In this document: piece by piece, positions 27,424 through 36,730 of the stretch
How positions within the stretch are numbered: position 1 is the first letter of the stretch
Layout: each line of letters starts with the position of its first letter
Origin: a virus
Reading direction: 5' to 3' (one strand)
Virus record (IMG/VR): IMGVR_UViG_3300005098_000017
Location: 1 to 64,000 of that record
Length of the DNA: 64,000 nt
Position numbers and translations under genes: made by a program
Notes under the pieces: generated by a model
What the model was told of the DNA's origin: nothing
Databases searched by the model: none
What the model saw: only the letters and a program-made list of their open reading frames with translations

Positions 27424-27948
27424 TTAGTTACTTCTTAAGTCAAGCAATAATGTAGTTATGTAGTATTTTCCGATATCATTATAATGTAATCTACTGTTCA
27501 CATTATTGACCTTCAGATAGACACATGGATAATTACGCGTATAAATATATGTAGACCTGATATTTGATATGTGAAAACCTTTCAATCTATAGCATATCTT
27601 TGATGTTAAGATAAGCGTTCGCATTTTCTCATTTATAATACATTTAAATACCTCCTTTCTTATTCTATCCATAAAGTCGCTGCGGAAACGAACTGGTACA
27701 TAATCACTCATATGCACATAGACAACTTTCTCCATGTCATTCATATTACACTTATAACTCTCACATAAGAGGTTATATAGTTCTGTTCCATATGTAGTTA
27801 TATTGAAGTTATTAAACCTCTTCTTTATGCTTGAGATTGTTATTAAGCCCGCCTTCATTTTCTTTGTTATAGTTGAGATAGCATAAGCCGGCGCTTCCTC
27901 AATCCTCACCCTTTTCCTAGGGACCAATGCATAAACAATTAATTTCAT
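27424..27948 (-). CDS. Paralogue family B member 1 (VPRxxV)
   Basis: 174 residues after AAGGAGG; start overlaps the upstream stop (TAATG). Shares YALVPRKRV...KKMKAGLITI...KRRF near the N-terminus and YLKVNNVN...LHYNDIGKYYIT at the C-terminus with the 27948-28493 protein, and the C-terminal part with 30881-31450. Function unknown. Confidence 0.7.
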   Translation of the reverse strand: MKLIVYALVPRKRVRIEEAPAYAISTITKKMKAGLITISSIKKRFNNFNITTYGTELYNLLCESYKCNMNDMEKVVYVHMSDYVPVRFRSDFMDRIRKEVFKCIINEKMRTLILTSKICYRLKGFHISNIRSTYIYTRNYPCVYLKVNNVNSRLHYNDIGKYYITTLLLDLRSN

Positions 27949-28493
27949 TATTCCTCCTTAATTAGATCATCAAGTTGTGTTATCAATAATGCTGTTATCC
28001 AATACTTGCCGATATCACTTTCATGAAGTAATTTATTAACATTGTTAACCTTAACATATACACAATTATAAACAACACCATCCCAATAGAGAGTAACGTT
28101 ATAATTATGAGAAATATGAGGATGATACCTTACATACCAATATGACCTCCTTGTTAATGGAATTGGAATGCACCCTCCAGTAAGCCATTTGTATATTTCC
28201 ATCTCCGCCCTATTACAATAGGATACTTCTGATGCACCATACATCACACTTATAAGATTCTTAATGTCTCCACAAACATCAGGCATCACATCCTCATAAA
28301 ATATTGTAAACATCCTGCAAAGCTCATCTTTATCTATTTTTATATTGATCTGCTTGTACTTGCGTTTTACTCTGTGGACAGTTATGAAGCCCGCCTTCAA
28401 CTTCTTCTCTAGCATCTCTTTGGCATATGCTGATACTTTATTGAATTCTACTTTCCCTCTTGGGACAAGTGCATACACCAGAATACCATCCAT
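27948..28493 (-). CDS. Paralogue family B member 2
   Basis: 181 residues after AAAGGTGG. Same domain as the adjacent downstream gene (YALVPRGKV, KKLKAGFITV, YVKVNNVNKLLHESDIGKYW). Tandem duplication. Confidence 0.7.
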   Translation of the reverse strand: MDGILVYALVPRGKVEFNKVSAYAKEMLEKKLKAGFITVHRVKRKYKQINIKIDKDELCRMFTIFYEDVMPDVCGDIKNLISVMYGASEVSYCNRAEMEIYKWLTGGCIPIPLTRRSYWYVRYHPHISHNYNVTLYWDGVVYNCVYVKVNNVNKLLHESDIGKYWITALLITQLDDLIKEE

Positions 28494-28511
28494 GTTAAAC
28501 CACCTTTATAT

Positions 28512-29804
28512 CTAATCAATCAATCCCTTTATCTTGTATACCTTGAATCCATCGAATAATCTTATATTCTCTTCATCCGATAGAGCAAACACCCATGTTC
28601 TATCTCCTTTTATCATCTCCAAGCTATCCTGATCACATGGATATCCATCAGTAGCCATGATTTTAACGTCATACTGCTTCCTAGCCGCCTCCTCGAATAC
28701 CGGACGATAGAGAGTACCTCCCGACTTTATATCCATCGCCTCAGGTACCTTTTCATTACCACTTATCCGCAACCATATGTCATCAGAGAAGAATACGATA
28801 TCCAAGTTGCATCTGTTCTTTAGCGGCTTTAGCATGCTGATGAAATACCTAACTTCCTCGTCCGTTATAGATAGAGATGTATCTACAGCAATGAATACAG
28901 ATAGGATAAGTTTCTTGCTTTTCTTTATGAAGCCACGCCTATCCTCTCTATTTAGCCGTATTTTCCTTGTGAACTTCAAGCTATTCATGCCGATAAGATA
29001 TTTTATCAAGTGAACCAGATCCCATTTTTCATCAAGATCAAATGCACCTCTGTTCAATAGATTTCCCACTAAGCCGGCGCCTCTTGACGCCTGGCTCTTA
29101 ATAATCTCTCTATCAGATTTACCTATGCCCGCTTTAGGACAGGATCTGTAGGTATAAGGATAGAGCACAACCGCAGCCGGCCACTCAAAGACGATGTATC
29201 TATCAGACACAACAGCTATTTTATCTTCTATCACATCTATACCAACACTAAATAACCGCTTACCCGATGAAAGAAGATCTTTAAACTTCTTCTGATCGCT
29301 ATCCTTGTTCAGATCAAGCACATAACGATCCTTTAGACTGTCAATTAATTCCTTTGCAACAGTCTTATATTCAATATTATAATCAGGTATCCCGAATGAA
29401 TCAGCATTCACCCCTATCTGCTTATAGTATAATCCGACATAGTAATTAACAACCACATCGAAGACGATATTCCTGAATGCTTGAGCCTCCACTTTATCCT
29501 TCAATCCTGATATCTCATCAACCTTTGCCGCTATCGTTGAATCGAAATGTCCCAGCAAGATGTGCAGTAATTCGTGCACTAATATTGATGCAATATAATC
29601 AGGATCCTTCGACTCTACCGTAACAGGATTCAATACGATTTTCATCTCATCGGTAGCAAACCCTTCGTACCCTATAATGAGATCCCCTTCTTCGCGACTG
29701 CTTGATACCACAATAGGATACTTAGCAAGAAGCATAAGGAGCGCGGGATCCCGGCTCCCTATGCTCATACGCGCATAAGTTAATTTTTTATTTTTATCTA
29801 TCAT
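28512..29804 (-). CDS. VWA-like metallopeptidase (DUF2201 type)
   Basis: 430 residues. Residues 77-86 are HELLHILLGH, an HExxHxxxxH zinc-peptidase site in the N-terminal domain. The C-terminal domain has a MIDAS: DTSLS (308-312), then SGGT (about 369) and ATDG (about 386). This is the architecture of the putative metallopeptidase plus VWA family usually encoded beside MoxR ATPases, as here (TAATG overlap with 29804-30859). Such pairs act in complex assembly or remodelling; the phage role is unknown. Confidence 0.85.
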   Translation of the reverse strand: MIDKNKKLTYARMSIGSRDPALLMLLAKYPIVVSSSREEGDLIIGYEGFATDEMKIVLNPVTVESKDPDYIASILVHELLHILLGHFDSTIAAKVDEISGLKDKVEAQAFRNIVFDVVVNYYVGLYYKQIGVNADSFGIPDYNIEYKTVAKELIDSLKDRYVLDLNKDSDQKKFKDLLSSGKRLFSVGIDVIEDKIAVVSDRYIVFEWPAAVVLYPYTYRSCPKAGIGKSDREIIKSQASRGAGLVGNLLNRGAFDLDEKWDLVHLIKYLIGMNSLKFTRKIRLNREDRRGFIKKSKKLILSVFIAVDTSLSITDEEVRYFISMLKPLKNRCNLDIVFFSDDIWLRISGNEKVPEAMDIKSGGTLYRPVFEEAARKQYDVKIMATDGYPCDQDSLEMIKGDRTWVFALSDEENIRLFDGFKVYKIKGLID

Positions 29805-30859
29805 TATGACCTCTTTTGTTTACGAGATGACTTTCTATACTCCTCGACGACCTCTTTTATTACCTCAAAGTTATCCGGATCCTCCTTCTTAAACCGTGAG
29901 AGGAAGTTATGTATATCAACATTATCGTGTATTGCTAGAGTTCCCGTAAAAATGTCCGGATACTTATCAGCAAGAAATGCTGCCATGTGCCCAGCAAGAG
30001 GGTGATATGTCTGATTATCCATACATTCACTTATAATTCTTGATGTATAGAAGTATAGGAGACCATACTGATCCTTGGGCAATTGTTTCACAAGCGTTGG
30101 ATTCTTCTTCAGCTCATCATACTTCGGGATTTTCTTGTAATCCGACTCGACGAAGCCCTTGATGGCCGCCGCTACCTCAGCACCTACATAGACATCTATG
30201 TGGTCGATAGGAAGCCCCGCCTTCATCATCTCAGAGCAATCCTCTATAGCTCTTGGAGGCACACCCGTCGTATCCGTATCAAGCTTCATGTGCTGGTTAT
30301 AGATCGAGAAGAACATGAGGAGCCTTTCATCCCAGCCTTGTTTAACTCCATATTCAAGGACCTCTTCTACTTTCGGTACCAGCTTTACCTTCGCGCTTCT
30401 CTCTATGAATGCGTCATCCATCTCTATAACAATGTAATTATCTTTGCCCTCTTGGATATTAGCCGTCATAACGATAAATGTGCCTTCTGGAAGCGGGCGT
30501 CCATTGAATGTCTTGTACTGTATAACTTCAAATAATGCCTGCTGTATGAACGGATTACACCTATTTACCTCGTCAATAAGAAACACTGTATTTTCTTTCT
30601 CAGGAAACCAATCAGTATATGTGAATTGAGATTTACCATCTTTCACAATGATTTTTCCAAGCAGATCACCAACATCCTCCATATCGCCGGGCTTAAACTT
30701 CTTGAATGGCAGGCCGTGCTCATCAGCAAATTCTTTAACTATGGCAGTCTTGCCGACTCCTGTTGCACCGACAATAAGCACCGGCTTCCCTGCCTTTCTC
30801 GCAGCAGGTAGAATCATATCTTTTACTTCCTTTATGTTCTTTACTGCATATTCTACCAT
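29804..30859 (-). CDS. MoxR-family AAA+ ATPase
   Basis: 351 residues after AAAAGGAGG. Walker A GATGVGKT (31-38), Walker B VFLIDEVNR (92-100), sensor 1 MTAN and an arginine-rich second region are present. The family remodels protein partners, typically a VWA protein; the adjacent translationally coupled VWA metallopeptidase is the obvious partner. Basic tail (RKSSRKQKRS). Confidence 0.9.
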   Translation of the reverse strand: MVEYAVKNIKEVKDMILPAARKAGKPVLIVGATGVGKTAIVKEFADEHGLPFKKFKPGDMEDVGDLLGKIIVKDGKSQFTYTDWFPEKENTVFLIDEVNRCNPFIQQALFEVIQYKTFNGRPLPEGTFIVMTANIQEGKDNYIVIEMDDAFIERSAKVKLVPKVEEVLEYGVKQGWDERLLMFFSIYNQHMKLDTDTTGVPPRAIEDCSEMMKAGLPIDHIDVYVGAEVAAAIKGFVESDYKKIPKYDELKKNPTLVKQLPKDQYGLLYFYTSRIISECMDNQTYHPLAGHMAAFLADKYPDIFTGTLAIHDNVDIHNFLSRFKKEDPDNFEVIKEVVEEYRKSSRKQKRS

Positions 30860-30880
30860 CTTGGCCTCCTTTTTGTTTAA

Positions 30881-31450
30881 TTAATAGTGACAGTCAAAAT
30901 AAACAACCCAATAATTATTGATGTCCCTTTCACTTAATAGTTTGTCATCATATTTGATATATTCACCACCTTCTGGTATATGTTTATGATATATGCAGCC
31001 CGCACTTGCTAAATCTTCATACAAGCTTCGCCTCAAATTCTGGACAACAATATGATTATATACATTCTGCCATTCACCATAATTATTTGTGTGAGGGTAA
31101 AATTGTTCATTTTCATACATCAGCATAAATTTAATGAACTTTTTTATATTCTTATTAAATGCAAGTATAAGCGCTTCGTACCATATCCTCATTGAGTACA
31201 TGTATTCATTGATAGCATCAGATAGCTTTAATATCGTTCTGCTAACATGGAGCATCTGATAAGGATAATGTGGAGAATCATAGATAAGGTCATTGAATGC
31301 TATATTAATGAAACGGCCGCACGGCAAACAATAATCAAACCCTAGTTCTTCAATATCTACATTATACATGAAATCATCAGCCTTACGCAAAGCTTCTGCC
31401 CTTGTTTTTGCTACCTCTTTTGGTACAAGAACATGTAACAGCGTGTGCAT
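30881..31450 (-). CDS. Paralogue family B member 3
   Basis: 189 residues from MHTLLHVLVPKEV (AAAGGAGG upstream). The N-terminal LVPKEV and C-terminal KLLSERDINNYWVV match the 27424 and 27948 proteins; the middle is diverged. Function unknown. Confidence 0.65.
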   Translation of the reverse strand: MHTLLHVLVPKEVAKTRAEALRKADDFMYNVDIEELGFDYCLPCGRFINIAFNDLIYDSPHYPYQMLHVSRTILKLSDAINEYMYSMRIWYEALILAFNKNIKKFIKFMLMYENEQFYPHTNNYGEWQNVYNHIVVQNLRRSLYEDLASAGCIYHKHIPEGGEYIKYDDKLLSERDINNYWVVYFDCHY

Positions 31451-31463
31451 GGTATCACCTCCT

Positions 31464-31718
31464 TTACATGTCACTCTCCTTTTCCATATTTATTATAGCT
31501 TGTTCAACAAAAATTGCAATAATATCCTCCGGAAAGTAGTCATATGGAATTGACTCATCGTATTCTTTAGTAAGCGCGCCGCCTAATGTCAAAGCTTCTA
31601 CGGTAACATTATCAGTATTACCATAAGGATCCTCTACTACTAGTGGAACATCAAGATAAATCTCACCAAATTTACACTGTCCTAAAACTGCCAACAACTG
31701 CAACCTTTGCATTGTCAT
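31464..31718 (-). CDS. Hypothetical acidic protein
   Basis: 84 residues after AAGGAGAG. Beta-rich start, acidic helical end (EDIIAIFVEQAIINMEKE). No motif. Confidence 0.6.
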   Translation of the reverse strand: MTMQRLQLLAVLGQCKFGEIYLDVPLVVEDPYGNTDNVTVEALTLGGALTKEYDESIPYDYFPEDIIAIFVEQAIINMEKESDM

Positions 31719-31759
31719 TCTTAACTCTCCTTATGATTGTTCTACTATTAATTGTAATT

Positions 31760-31954
31760 CTAATTATCATAAGTTTTTATGTGCCAATAAATTGACTTTA
31801 TCATAAGGAAAGGTAAACAGTTACAAGAATAGGCAGAAATAGGGCAAAGCCCGCCGGCCTCTCCATTCCCAAAAAGTGTTGCTAACTCATTGATTTTCAA
31901 AGAGCTAACGAGGCCTGCCGCGGGCTTCCCCATCAACCCTAATAATAGTCCCAT
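31760..31954 (-). CDS. Doubtful small hydrophobic ORF
   Basis: 64 codons starting at an ATG that overlaps the stop of 31954-32046 (TGATG), so coupling is possible. The DNA contains a long inverted repeat (AAGCCCGC and GGCCTC paired with GAGGCC and GCGGGCTT, about 31846-31928) and a GTCAAT box before its stop, which argues for intergenic RNA instead. Either reading is possible. Confidence 0.3.
   Translation of the reverse strand: MGLLLGLMGKPAAGLVSSLKINELATLFGNGEAGGLCPISAYSCNCLPFLMIKSIYWHIKTYDN
31784..31796 (-). promoter_or_regulatory. GTCAAT-N4-TGG box
   Basis: Exact copy (N4 is TTAT), 66 nt upstream of the 31718 start, followed by an A-rich stretch. Confidence 0.5.
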
Positions 31955-32046
31955 CACCACTTGCCTTTCCTCACCATATAGAATGTCAGACCGATCATCA
32001 TTACATATAACAATGTTATTATAATAGCAAAAGGATCCGCATTCAT
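31954..32046 (-). CDS. Tiny single-pass membrane protein
   Basis: 30 residues after AGAGGAAAG. MNADPF then a 19-residue hydrophobic segment and a basic VRKGKW end: a classic small membrane peptide. Fills the gap between two genes in frame with a ribosome site. Confidence 0.5.
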   Translation of the reverse strand: MNADPFAIIITLLYVMMIGLTFYMVRKGKW

Positions 32047-32057
32047 GATCTTTCCTC

Positions 32058-32318
32058 TTATATTTCTTTCAATTTCTTAAGAATCCATCTCTTCAAACTA
32101 TCTGGTACCTCTTCCCATGCAACTCGCCGCCCTAATGATGATAGATTAACATCAGATTTCTTACCGATATAGTATAGAACACCAAGAGGATGCTCTGGAT
32201 CCTTTGAAGCACCATATACATCTCTATTATTTATTATTACCGTATAACAATCCATAACACCGGGATTATAATAGATTTTCACTTCAGATGGCTTCGGATA
32301 TTGCTTATATGAAAACAT
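32058..32318 (-). CDS. Hypothetical protein
   Basis: 86 residues after TAGGAGG. Beta-rich; basic C-terminus (SLKRWILKKLKEI). No motif. Confidence 0.6.
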   Translation of the reverse strand: MFSYKQYPKPSEVKIYYNPGVMDCYTVIINNRDVYGASKDPEHPLGVLYYIGKKSDVNLSSLGRRVAWEEVPDSLKRWILKKLKEI

Positions 32319-32339
32319 TTATCCTCCTATGGTATTTAC

Positions 32340-32681
32340 TTAATCCTCCTCTTTTTTATTCAATGCTCTCATATAAAGATATGAAAGCCGATCCATATTA
32401 AGCTCCGCGCAATGCTCACATATTGGGATGGGATTACAAAGATATCCTAATTCGCTATGTATCACTAGCTTCTCATCATAATATGAGGTGCCTATATACA
32501 TGTCTCTGGTAAGAATCCTACCACAAATACCACATCTTTTTTGTTCTTCAGGCGGTTTTCTCAAAGTATCAATCATATCGGCTAATTCATAGAGGCGGGC
32601 TTCAATTTCTTTGATACTTTTTTCAACTTCTTTCCGCATTTCATTATGATATTCACTATGGTCAATTTTGTAGCTCCTCAT
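32340..32681 (-). CDS. Zinc-ribbon-like protein with helical N-terminus
   Basis: 113 residues. Helical first half, then CGICGR and CEHC, a four-Cys zinc site. No ribosome site is evident before the ATG at 32681, so the start is uncertain. Confidence 0.55.
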   Translation of the reverse strand: MRSYKIDHSEYHNEMRKEVEKSIKEIEARLYELADMIDTLRKPPEEQKRCGICGRILTRDMYIGTSYYDEKLVIHSELGYLCNPIPICEHCAELNMDRLSYLYMRALNKKEED

Positions 32682-32720
32682 GTCGCGAAATAAACCATTG
32701 ATCTTCGTTTCAATACTTTC

Positions 32721-32834
32721 CTAGATGTTATTAAGATCCTCTTTTAGTCTTCTAATGTCTAATTCTAATGTATGAATCCAATTATGCACCATGGAAATAT
32801 TTTCTATTTCCTTCCTTTTCTTTCTACCAAACAT
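32721..32834 (-). CDS. Tiny basic helical protein
   Basis: 37 residues (FGRKKRKEIENI start) 6 nt after AAGGAGG, ending in a heptad-like helix. A variant GTCAAT box lies 22 nt upstream. Confidence 0.5.
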   Translation of the reverse strand: MFGRKKRKEIENISMVHNWIHTLELDIRRLKEDLNNI

Positions 32835-32867
32835 TTTATACCTCCTTATTTTTGTTCATCAAACTGA

Positions 32868-33314
32868 CTATAAATCATTAGATTCAAGAAACTGGTGGAC
32901 CTCTTCCACTATCCGCCTTATTATGTCGTATTTCCTTATCGAATTCAATAATATTACTTCATCCATTGTTAAATACCTTCCATACAATGCTCTTACCTGC
33001 CCATTTTCTAACTTATAGCCGTACAATGATCCGTCTTCAGCAACAAATTCAACTTGCGCTTTCTCAAGGTAAGGCGAGAGGGCTTCAAGCAGAACATCAA
33101 AGTCGTTCCATTTATCAAAGAAATCGCAGTCCTCGATCACCAGAAAATTACTGCCGGTAAGCTCATTACTAATTATGGATATATCACAGTCTTGTAGAAT
33201 CCACGCAGATCTAGATATCGGAGTAGCCTTCTTTATGGCTTCTTTTATGTCGCAAGCTGTAACACCATCCTTTACCTTTATCACATACAAAATGAGTGTA
33301 CTATACTGAGACAT
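32868..33314 (-). CDS. Paralogue family C member 1
   Basis: 148 residues from MSQYSTLIL (AAAGGAGG upstream). It parallels the adjacent upstream gene product: VEFVAEDGSLYGYKLENGQV against VEMLRDDDNLVGYWVEDGQI, then an aliphatic helix and RRIVEEV/RRLIKEV. Tandem duplication; function unknown. Confidence 0.65.
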   Translation of the reverse strand: MSQYSTLILYVIKVKDGVTACDIKEAIKKATPISRSAWILQDCDISIISNELTGSNFLVIEDCDFFDKWNDFDVLLEALSPYLEKAQVEFVAEDGSLYGYKLENGQVRALYGRYLTMDEVILLNSIRKYDIIRRIVEEVHQFLESNDL

Positions 33315-33315
33315 C

Positions 33316-33753
33316 TTATTCCTCCTTTGCAATCATGGAAGCCACCTCCTTTATTAGTCTCCTTGCTATCTTTCCAGACTTGCTTCCAAACAGTGCGCTT
33401 ATTAGTTGCGCGTCATCCACTGGTACGAATATGCCTCTTGTCTCTATAATCTGTCCATCCTCTACCCAATACCCTACGAGGTTATCATCATCACGAAGCA
33501 TTTCAACATTTGCAAGATCAACCTTATCCTTAATAGCATCTAGTATTTCCTTTGCATCTTCTACAGGAAGCCACACATCGGGATCAAATCTCGCAAGGTG
33601 TGCATAATCATCATCATTACTAACAATACAACGCGCGTAGGTTATATAACTAGAAACCTCATTACCAATATCCTCTATAATATTAATGATCTCATCAGCC
33701 TTCCCTTTATCTACAGAGAATTCAAAATTTAGTAGTATAGCCTTATCACCCAT
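33316..33753 (-). CDS. Paralogue family C member 2
   Basis: 145 residues from MGDKAILLNF (AAAGGAAGG upstream). Same domain order as 32868-33314, with which it is nearly contiguous. Confidence 0.65.
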   Translation of the reverse strand: MGDKAILLNFEFSVDKGKADEIINIIEDIGNEVSSYITYARCIVSNDDDYAHLARFDPDVWLPVEDAKEILDAIKDKVDLANVEMLRDDDNLVGYWVEDGQIIETRGIFVPVDDAQLISALFGSKSGKIARRLIKEVASMIAKEE

Positions 33754-34030
33754 TTTTATCACCTTCCTTTCTTGGAGGCGGCGGCTTCACCCCTGCATGC
33801 AATGCTAAAATAAACCATCGTCTCCTAGCTTCATCTAAGCCTGCCAGCGCGGCCTCCCTTGTCTCACCCATACTCATGCATCCCGGTAGATCCTCTATCT
33901 CCGCAACCCACTCATCATTCCACTTCCATACCTTAATCGCATAGCTGCGCTTCATATACTTCTCTATTTCATCCTTGTACTTTATCGCTACGTCCTCAAG
34001 TTCCTTATTACTTATGTATCTACCTTTCAA
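33746..34030 (-). CDS. hicB-like: HicB-like antitoxin domain protein
   Basis: 94 residues from a TTG 5 nt after AAAGGAGGA. A 28-residue helical lead is followed by the HicB fold signature: YAIKVWKWNDEWVAEIEDLPGCMSMG, ETREAALAGL, then GVKPPPP. HicB normally neutralises a HicA mRNA interferase, but no HicA-like ORF is adjacent and no DNA-binding C-terminus follows, so it may be an orphan used to counter host toxins (inference). Confidence 0.75.
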   Translation of the reverse strand: MKGRYISNKELEDVAIKYKDEIEKYMKRSYAIKVWKWNDEWVAEIEDLPGCMSMGETREAALAGLDEARRRWFILALHAGVKPPPPRKEGDKNG

Positions 34031-34042
34031 GACAATCCTCCT

Positions 34043-34294
34043 TTACTGACAATCCAATTCAAATATTTCAAACCAGTCGTGGGCTTCATTATAGATTATA
34101 ATATATGTCCCGGGTACATCATTCAATAAAGCTTCCATCATCTCTTCATCCGTCGTATCTTTGTAAGACTCACGATCATCCCATTTCTCAATAGACATAC
34201 CTGTCAGCTTGTGAAACTCCTTCTCAAGTGAGAATGTACGAACAAACTCACACAAATCAGAAACCACCCAATAGCCCTTGACATTTGCTAACAC
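34043..34294 (-). CDS. Hypothetical protein
   Basis: 83 residues from a GTG after AAGGAGG. Acidic, mixed fold; no motif. Confidence 0.55.
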   Translation of the reverse strand: MLANVKGYWVVSDLCEFVRTFSLEKEFHKLTGMSIEKWDDRESYKDTTDEEMMEALLNDVPGTYIIIYNEAHDWFEIFELDCQ

Positions 34295-34332
34295 AATATC
34301 ACCTCCTTCATCAAATATAAATAATGTAACGA

Positions 34333-34566
34333 TTAGTTAGATCCATCATAAATCATATAATACTCATAGAATCCTGATTCACCTAGATAAAACTCATCAC
34401 CAGATTCCAGTTCATCCAGATCACATCCTATTATATCTTCTATTTCATCCCGTGTTAAACCGACAAGTTCTGACACCTCATCAAGCGTAAGCCCATGGTG
34501 CTCTGTGCTTTTATTTGTCTGGATATTAAACACCTCAAGTGTGAAGAATCTCTTCTTTTTAGCCAT
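34333..34566 (-). CDS. Hypothetical acidic protein
   Basis: 77 residues after TAGGAGG. Basic beta start, then a helix-turn-helix-like LTLDEVSELVGLTRDEIEDIIG, then an acidic beta end. A DNA-binding role is possible but unproven. Confidence 0.55.
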   Translation of the reverse strand: MAKKKRFFTLEVFNIQTNKSTEHHGLTLDEVSELVGLTRDEIEDIIGCDLDELESGDEFYLGESGFYEYYMIYDGSN

Positions 34567-34603
34567 AATAAACCTCCTAATGTGTAATAAAGGTATTACA
34601 ATA

Positions 34604-34795
34604 TTACTGTTTCTTCATATGAGGTTTGGCAGCTTTAACTAATGTACTCATCATCTTCTTGCAGAACTTCTCCCATTTACAACCTTTGCAGGTCGGGCGC
34701 TTCACATTACAAGACCTGTATATATGTTCTACAAGGACATCACCATCCTTGCCTCTGAGAGGCCTGCACTTTATGCTAAATTCTACTTCTAACAT
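34604..34795 (-). CDS. Small four-Cys protein
   Basis: 63 residues after ATGGAGG. Cys at CNV, TCKGC and FC are spaced like a compact zinc or Fe-S site. Lys-rich end. Confidence 0.6.
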   Translation of the reverse strand: MLEVEFSIKCRPLRGKDGDVLVEHIYRSCNVKRPTCKGCKWEKFCKKMMSTLVKAAKPHMKKQ

Positions 34796-35106
34796 TTATC
34801 ACCTCCATGTAATTCTTTCAAATCCTTCTCCATTTCATCAAGACATTTTTCACATCCATCATATCCTCGCGGAAACCATCTTTTGTGTCTCTCACACCAT
34901 TCAAGGCCCGGTTCCCACAAGGGACATTGGTGGTCTTCATCTGTTCCTACTTCTCCATTAATACCGAGTCTTTCAAGCTCTTCCTCTTTCATACAACCAG
35001 CATCTAACATGCTGCCACTAGACAATGCTACACCTGATGGAGACGGATCGAACCATTCCTCATAATAATGCTTACATGTTTTACATACCCCCACTTTTAT
35101 ATCCAT
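34789..35106 (-). CDS. Cys-rich hypothetical protein
   Basis: 105 residues after AAAAAGGAG. CKTCKHY at the start, CPLWEPG, CERHKRW and CEKC later: several possible metal knuckles. Overlaps both neighbours slightly. Confidence 0.6.
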   Translation of the reverse strand: MDIKVGVCKTCKHYYEEWFDPSPSGVALSSGSMLDAGCMKEEELERLGINGEVGTDEDHQCPLWEPGLEWCERHKRWFPRGYDGCEKCLDEMEKDLKELHGGDKC

Positions 35107-35545
35107 TTGAATTCTCCTTTTTGCAAAGTCTACTTTCTATAACATAATTCCTTACTACAAGCATTGCTGACACTATTACTACAAAAATGCCTGTGGTTAG
35201 GGTGAACATTCTGTCAGAACCAACACATGTATTCCATGGTAGCAAAAAGAGACCAGAAAGCAAGTACAAGATGTTAAGTATTAATAGTTTTGCCTCCTTA
35301 TATGGGCTTTTCTTTATATTTGGAAGAAAAAGGTATAAACTCATTATTCCTTGTAAGATTACATAGAGTCCAAGAAAAGTTCGCATTTGATTGATATGCC
35401 ATGTAGCTAATAACATAAAGATATAAGCAACAACACCTGCCTCATGAATGCAAAAATATGACCTACTTTCTTTTGTAAAGGCCTCATGTAACGCATAACA
35501 CATTAATGTAATCGTTGCTATTCCTAATAAACATAGAGTTAACAT
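35081..35545 (-). CDS. Multi-pass membrane protein
   Basis: 154 residues after AAAAGGAGG. About five hydrophobic segments (near 1-17, 35-50, 57-73, 85-103, 115-132) and a short basic tail. No family recognised. Confidence 0.65.
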   Translation of the reverse strand: MLTLCLLGIATITLMCYALHEAFTKESRSYFCIHEAGVVAYIFMLLATWHINQMRTFLGLYVILQGIMSLYLFLPNIKKSPYKEAKLLILNILYLLSGLFLLPWNTCVGSDRMFTLTTGIFVVIVSAMLVVRNYVIESRLCKKENSNGYKSGGM

Positions 35546-35549
35546 ATAT

Positions 35550-36647
35550 CTACCTCCTTTTAATCTCTTCTATCATTCTGACTCTCCTAGCTCTGATCCG
35601 TCCTTTCATGCATGTTAAAATATCTTTAACATCAACCTCAACTGCTATAAGAGCATCACCCTCAATCTCGTTCTCATCAAACGGCATGTAGCAATAGATG
35701 CCCTCCACACCATCTTCCGGAAATTCATCTGGTCCTTCATGAAAACACGTATTCGGTCTGGGGGCTTCTGTTACTCTTCCGGGCTCATAGAACAGGTTTC
35801 CATCAGTATAAGTGGTACTGCGATATGCTTCATCCGGTGTATCTAGTTGATATATTCTGCGTATCAAGTGTTCCATATCCAGATCACTCGTTCTCTCCAT
35901 TTTATCAACCCGCTTGTACAAAATATACTTACCACCTACGGGATATATATTCAGACTGCAAGCAATGTACTGTATGATATCATCCTTTATATCCTTAGTT
36001 AAATCACCATGTCGTATCACAGCAGTACTATAAGCCTCTGCATTTCCATGCAACCTTGCTGTCCCCATTATAGCTGCATGACCATATACCCTAGCATTAT
36101 CACAAACCTCGGCACACTCTTGGATACGTGCATTACCGTATATTTCAGCATTCCCATATACTCGAGCATAATTCCATACGGATGCATAATCATGCACTCG
36201 TGCATTTCCACCTATTACGGCTTGGTTCATTATCTTCGCATAACCATACACACGAGCATTACCATATAATCTAACATTACCACATATGCGAGCATTATCG
36301 TACACTTTCACATTATCGTACATCGTAATGCATTGACCCTCCACAATAGCATTACCAGCTATTTCAACATTGTCAGTTATCATAACAACGCCATATATAC
36401 AAGCATTGTCCCTCACTTTGGCATTCCCGATTATTCTGACATCACCATAAACCATTGCATCATCATAAACCCAACAATCCCCTTCATGCGAGAGGTTACT
36501 TTCCTTTTCGATAAAACCACCAACATCCCCGGCTTTTACATCACTGAAATCTCTTAATGCTTTTATCCGGTAAAGCCTTACTCCATTGAATGTTATTGTG
36601 TCGTTATGCATCAGCTTGTATTTCCTCTTATTATTTATGTCCGACAT
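35550..36647 (-). CDS. Left-handed beta-helix (hexapeptide-repeat) phage protein
   Basis: 365 residues after AAAAGGAGG. The start KYKLMHNDTITFNGVRLYRIKAL and GDVGGFIEKESNLSHEGDCWVYDDA are followed by ~25 hexapeptide-like rungs (VYGNARV, IYGNARI, VYGHAAI) over residues 60-225. The C-terminal ~110 residues (YEPGRV...CYMPFDENEIEGDALIAVEV) form a separate domain. This is a common phage protein of unknown biochemical role. Confidence 0.75.
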   Translation of the reverse strand: MSDINNKRKYKLMHNDTITFNGVRLYRIKALRDFSDVKAGDVGGFIEKESNLSHEGDCWVYDDAMVYGDVRIIGNAKVRDNACIYGVVMITDNVEIAGNAIVEGQCITMYDNVKVYDNARICGNVRLYGNARVYGYAKIMNQAVIGGNARVHDYASVWNYARVYGNAEIYGNARIQECAEVCDNARVYGHAAIMGTARLHGNAEAYSTAVIRHGDLTKDIKDDIIQYIACSLNIYPVGGKYILYKRVDKMERTSDLDMEHLIRRIYQLDTPDEAYRSTTYTDGNLFYEPGRVTEAPRPNTCFHEGPDEFPEDGVEGIYCYMPFDENEIEGDALIAVEVDVKDILTCMKGRIRARRVRMIEEIKRR

Positions 36648-36730
36648 ATTACCTCCTTTTTGTGATTTGCATATTTTAACACCTTCTTATCAATAATAAT
36701 AAAAACCATAATGACAATGAAGCCGCGGCT

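Noticed and set aside
30083-30535. 150-codon + strand ORF
   Set aside because: Antisense shadow of the MoxR ATPase gene.
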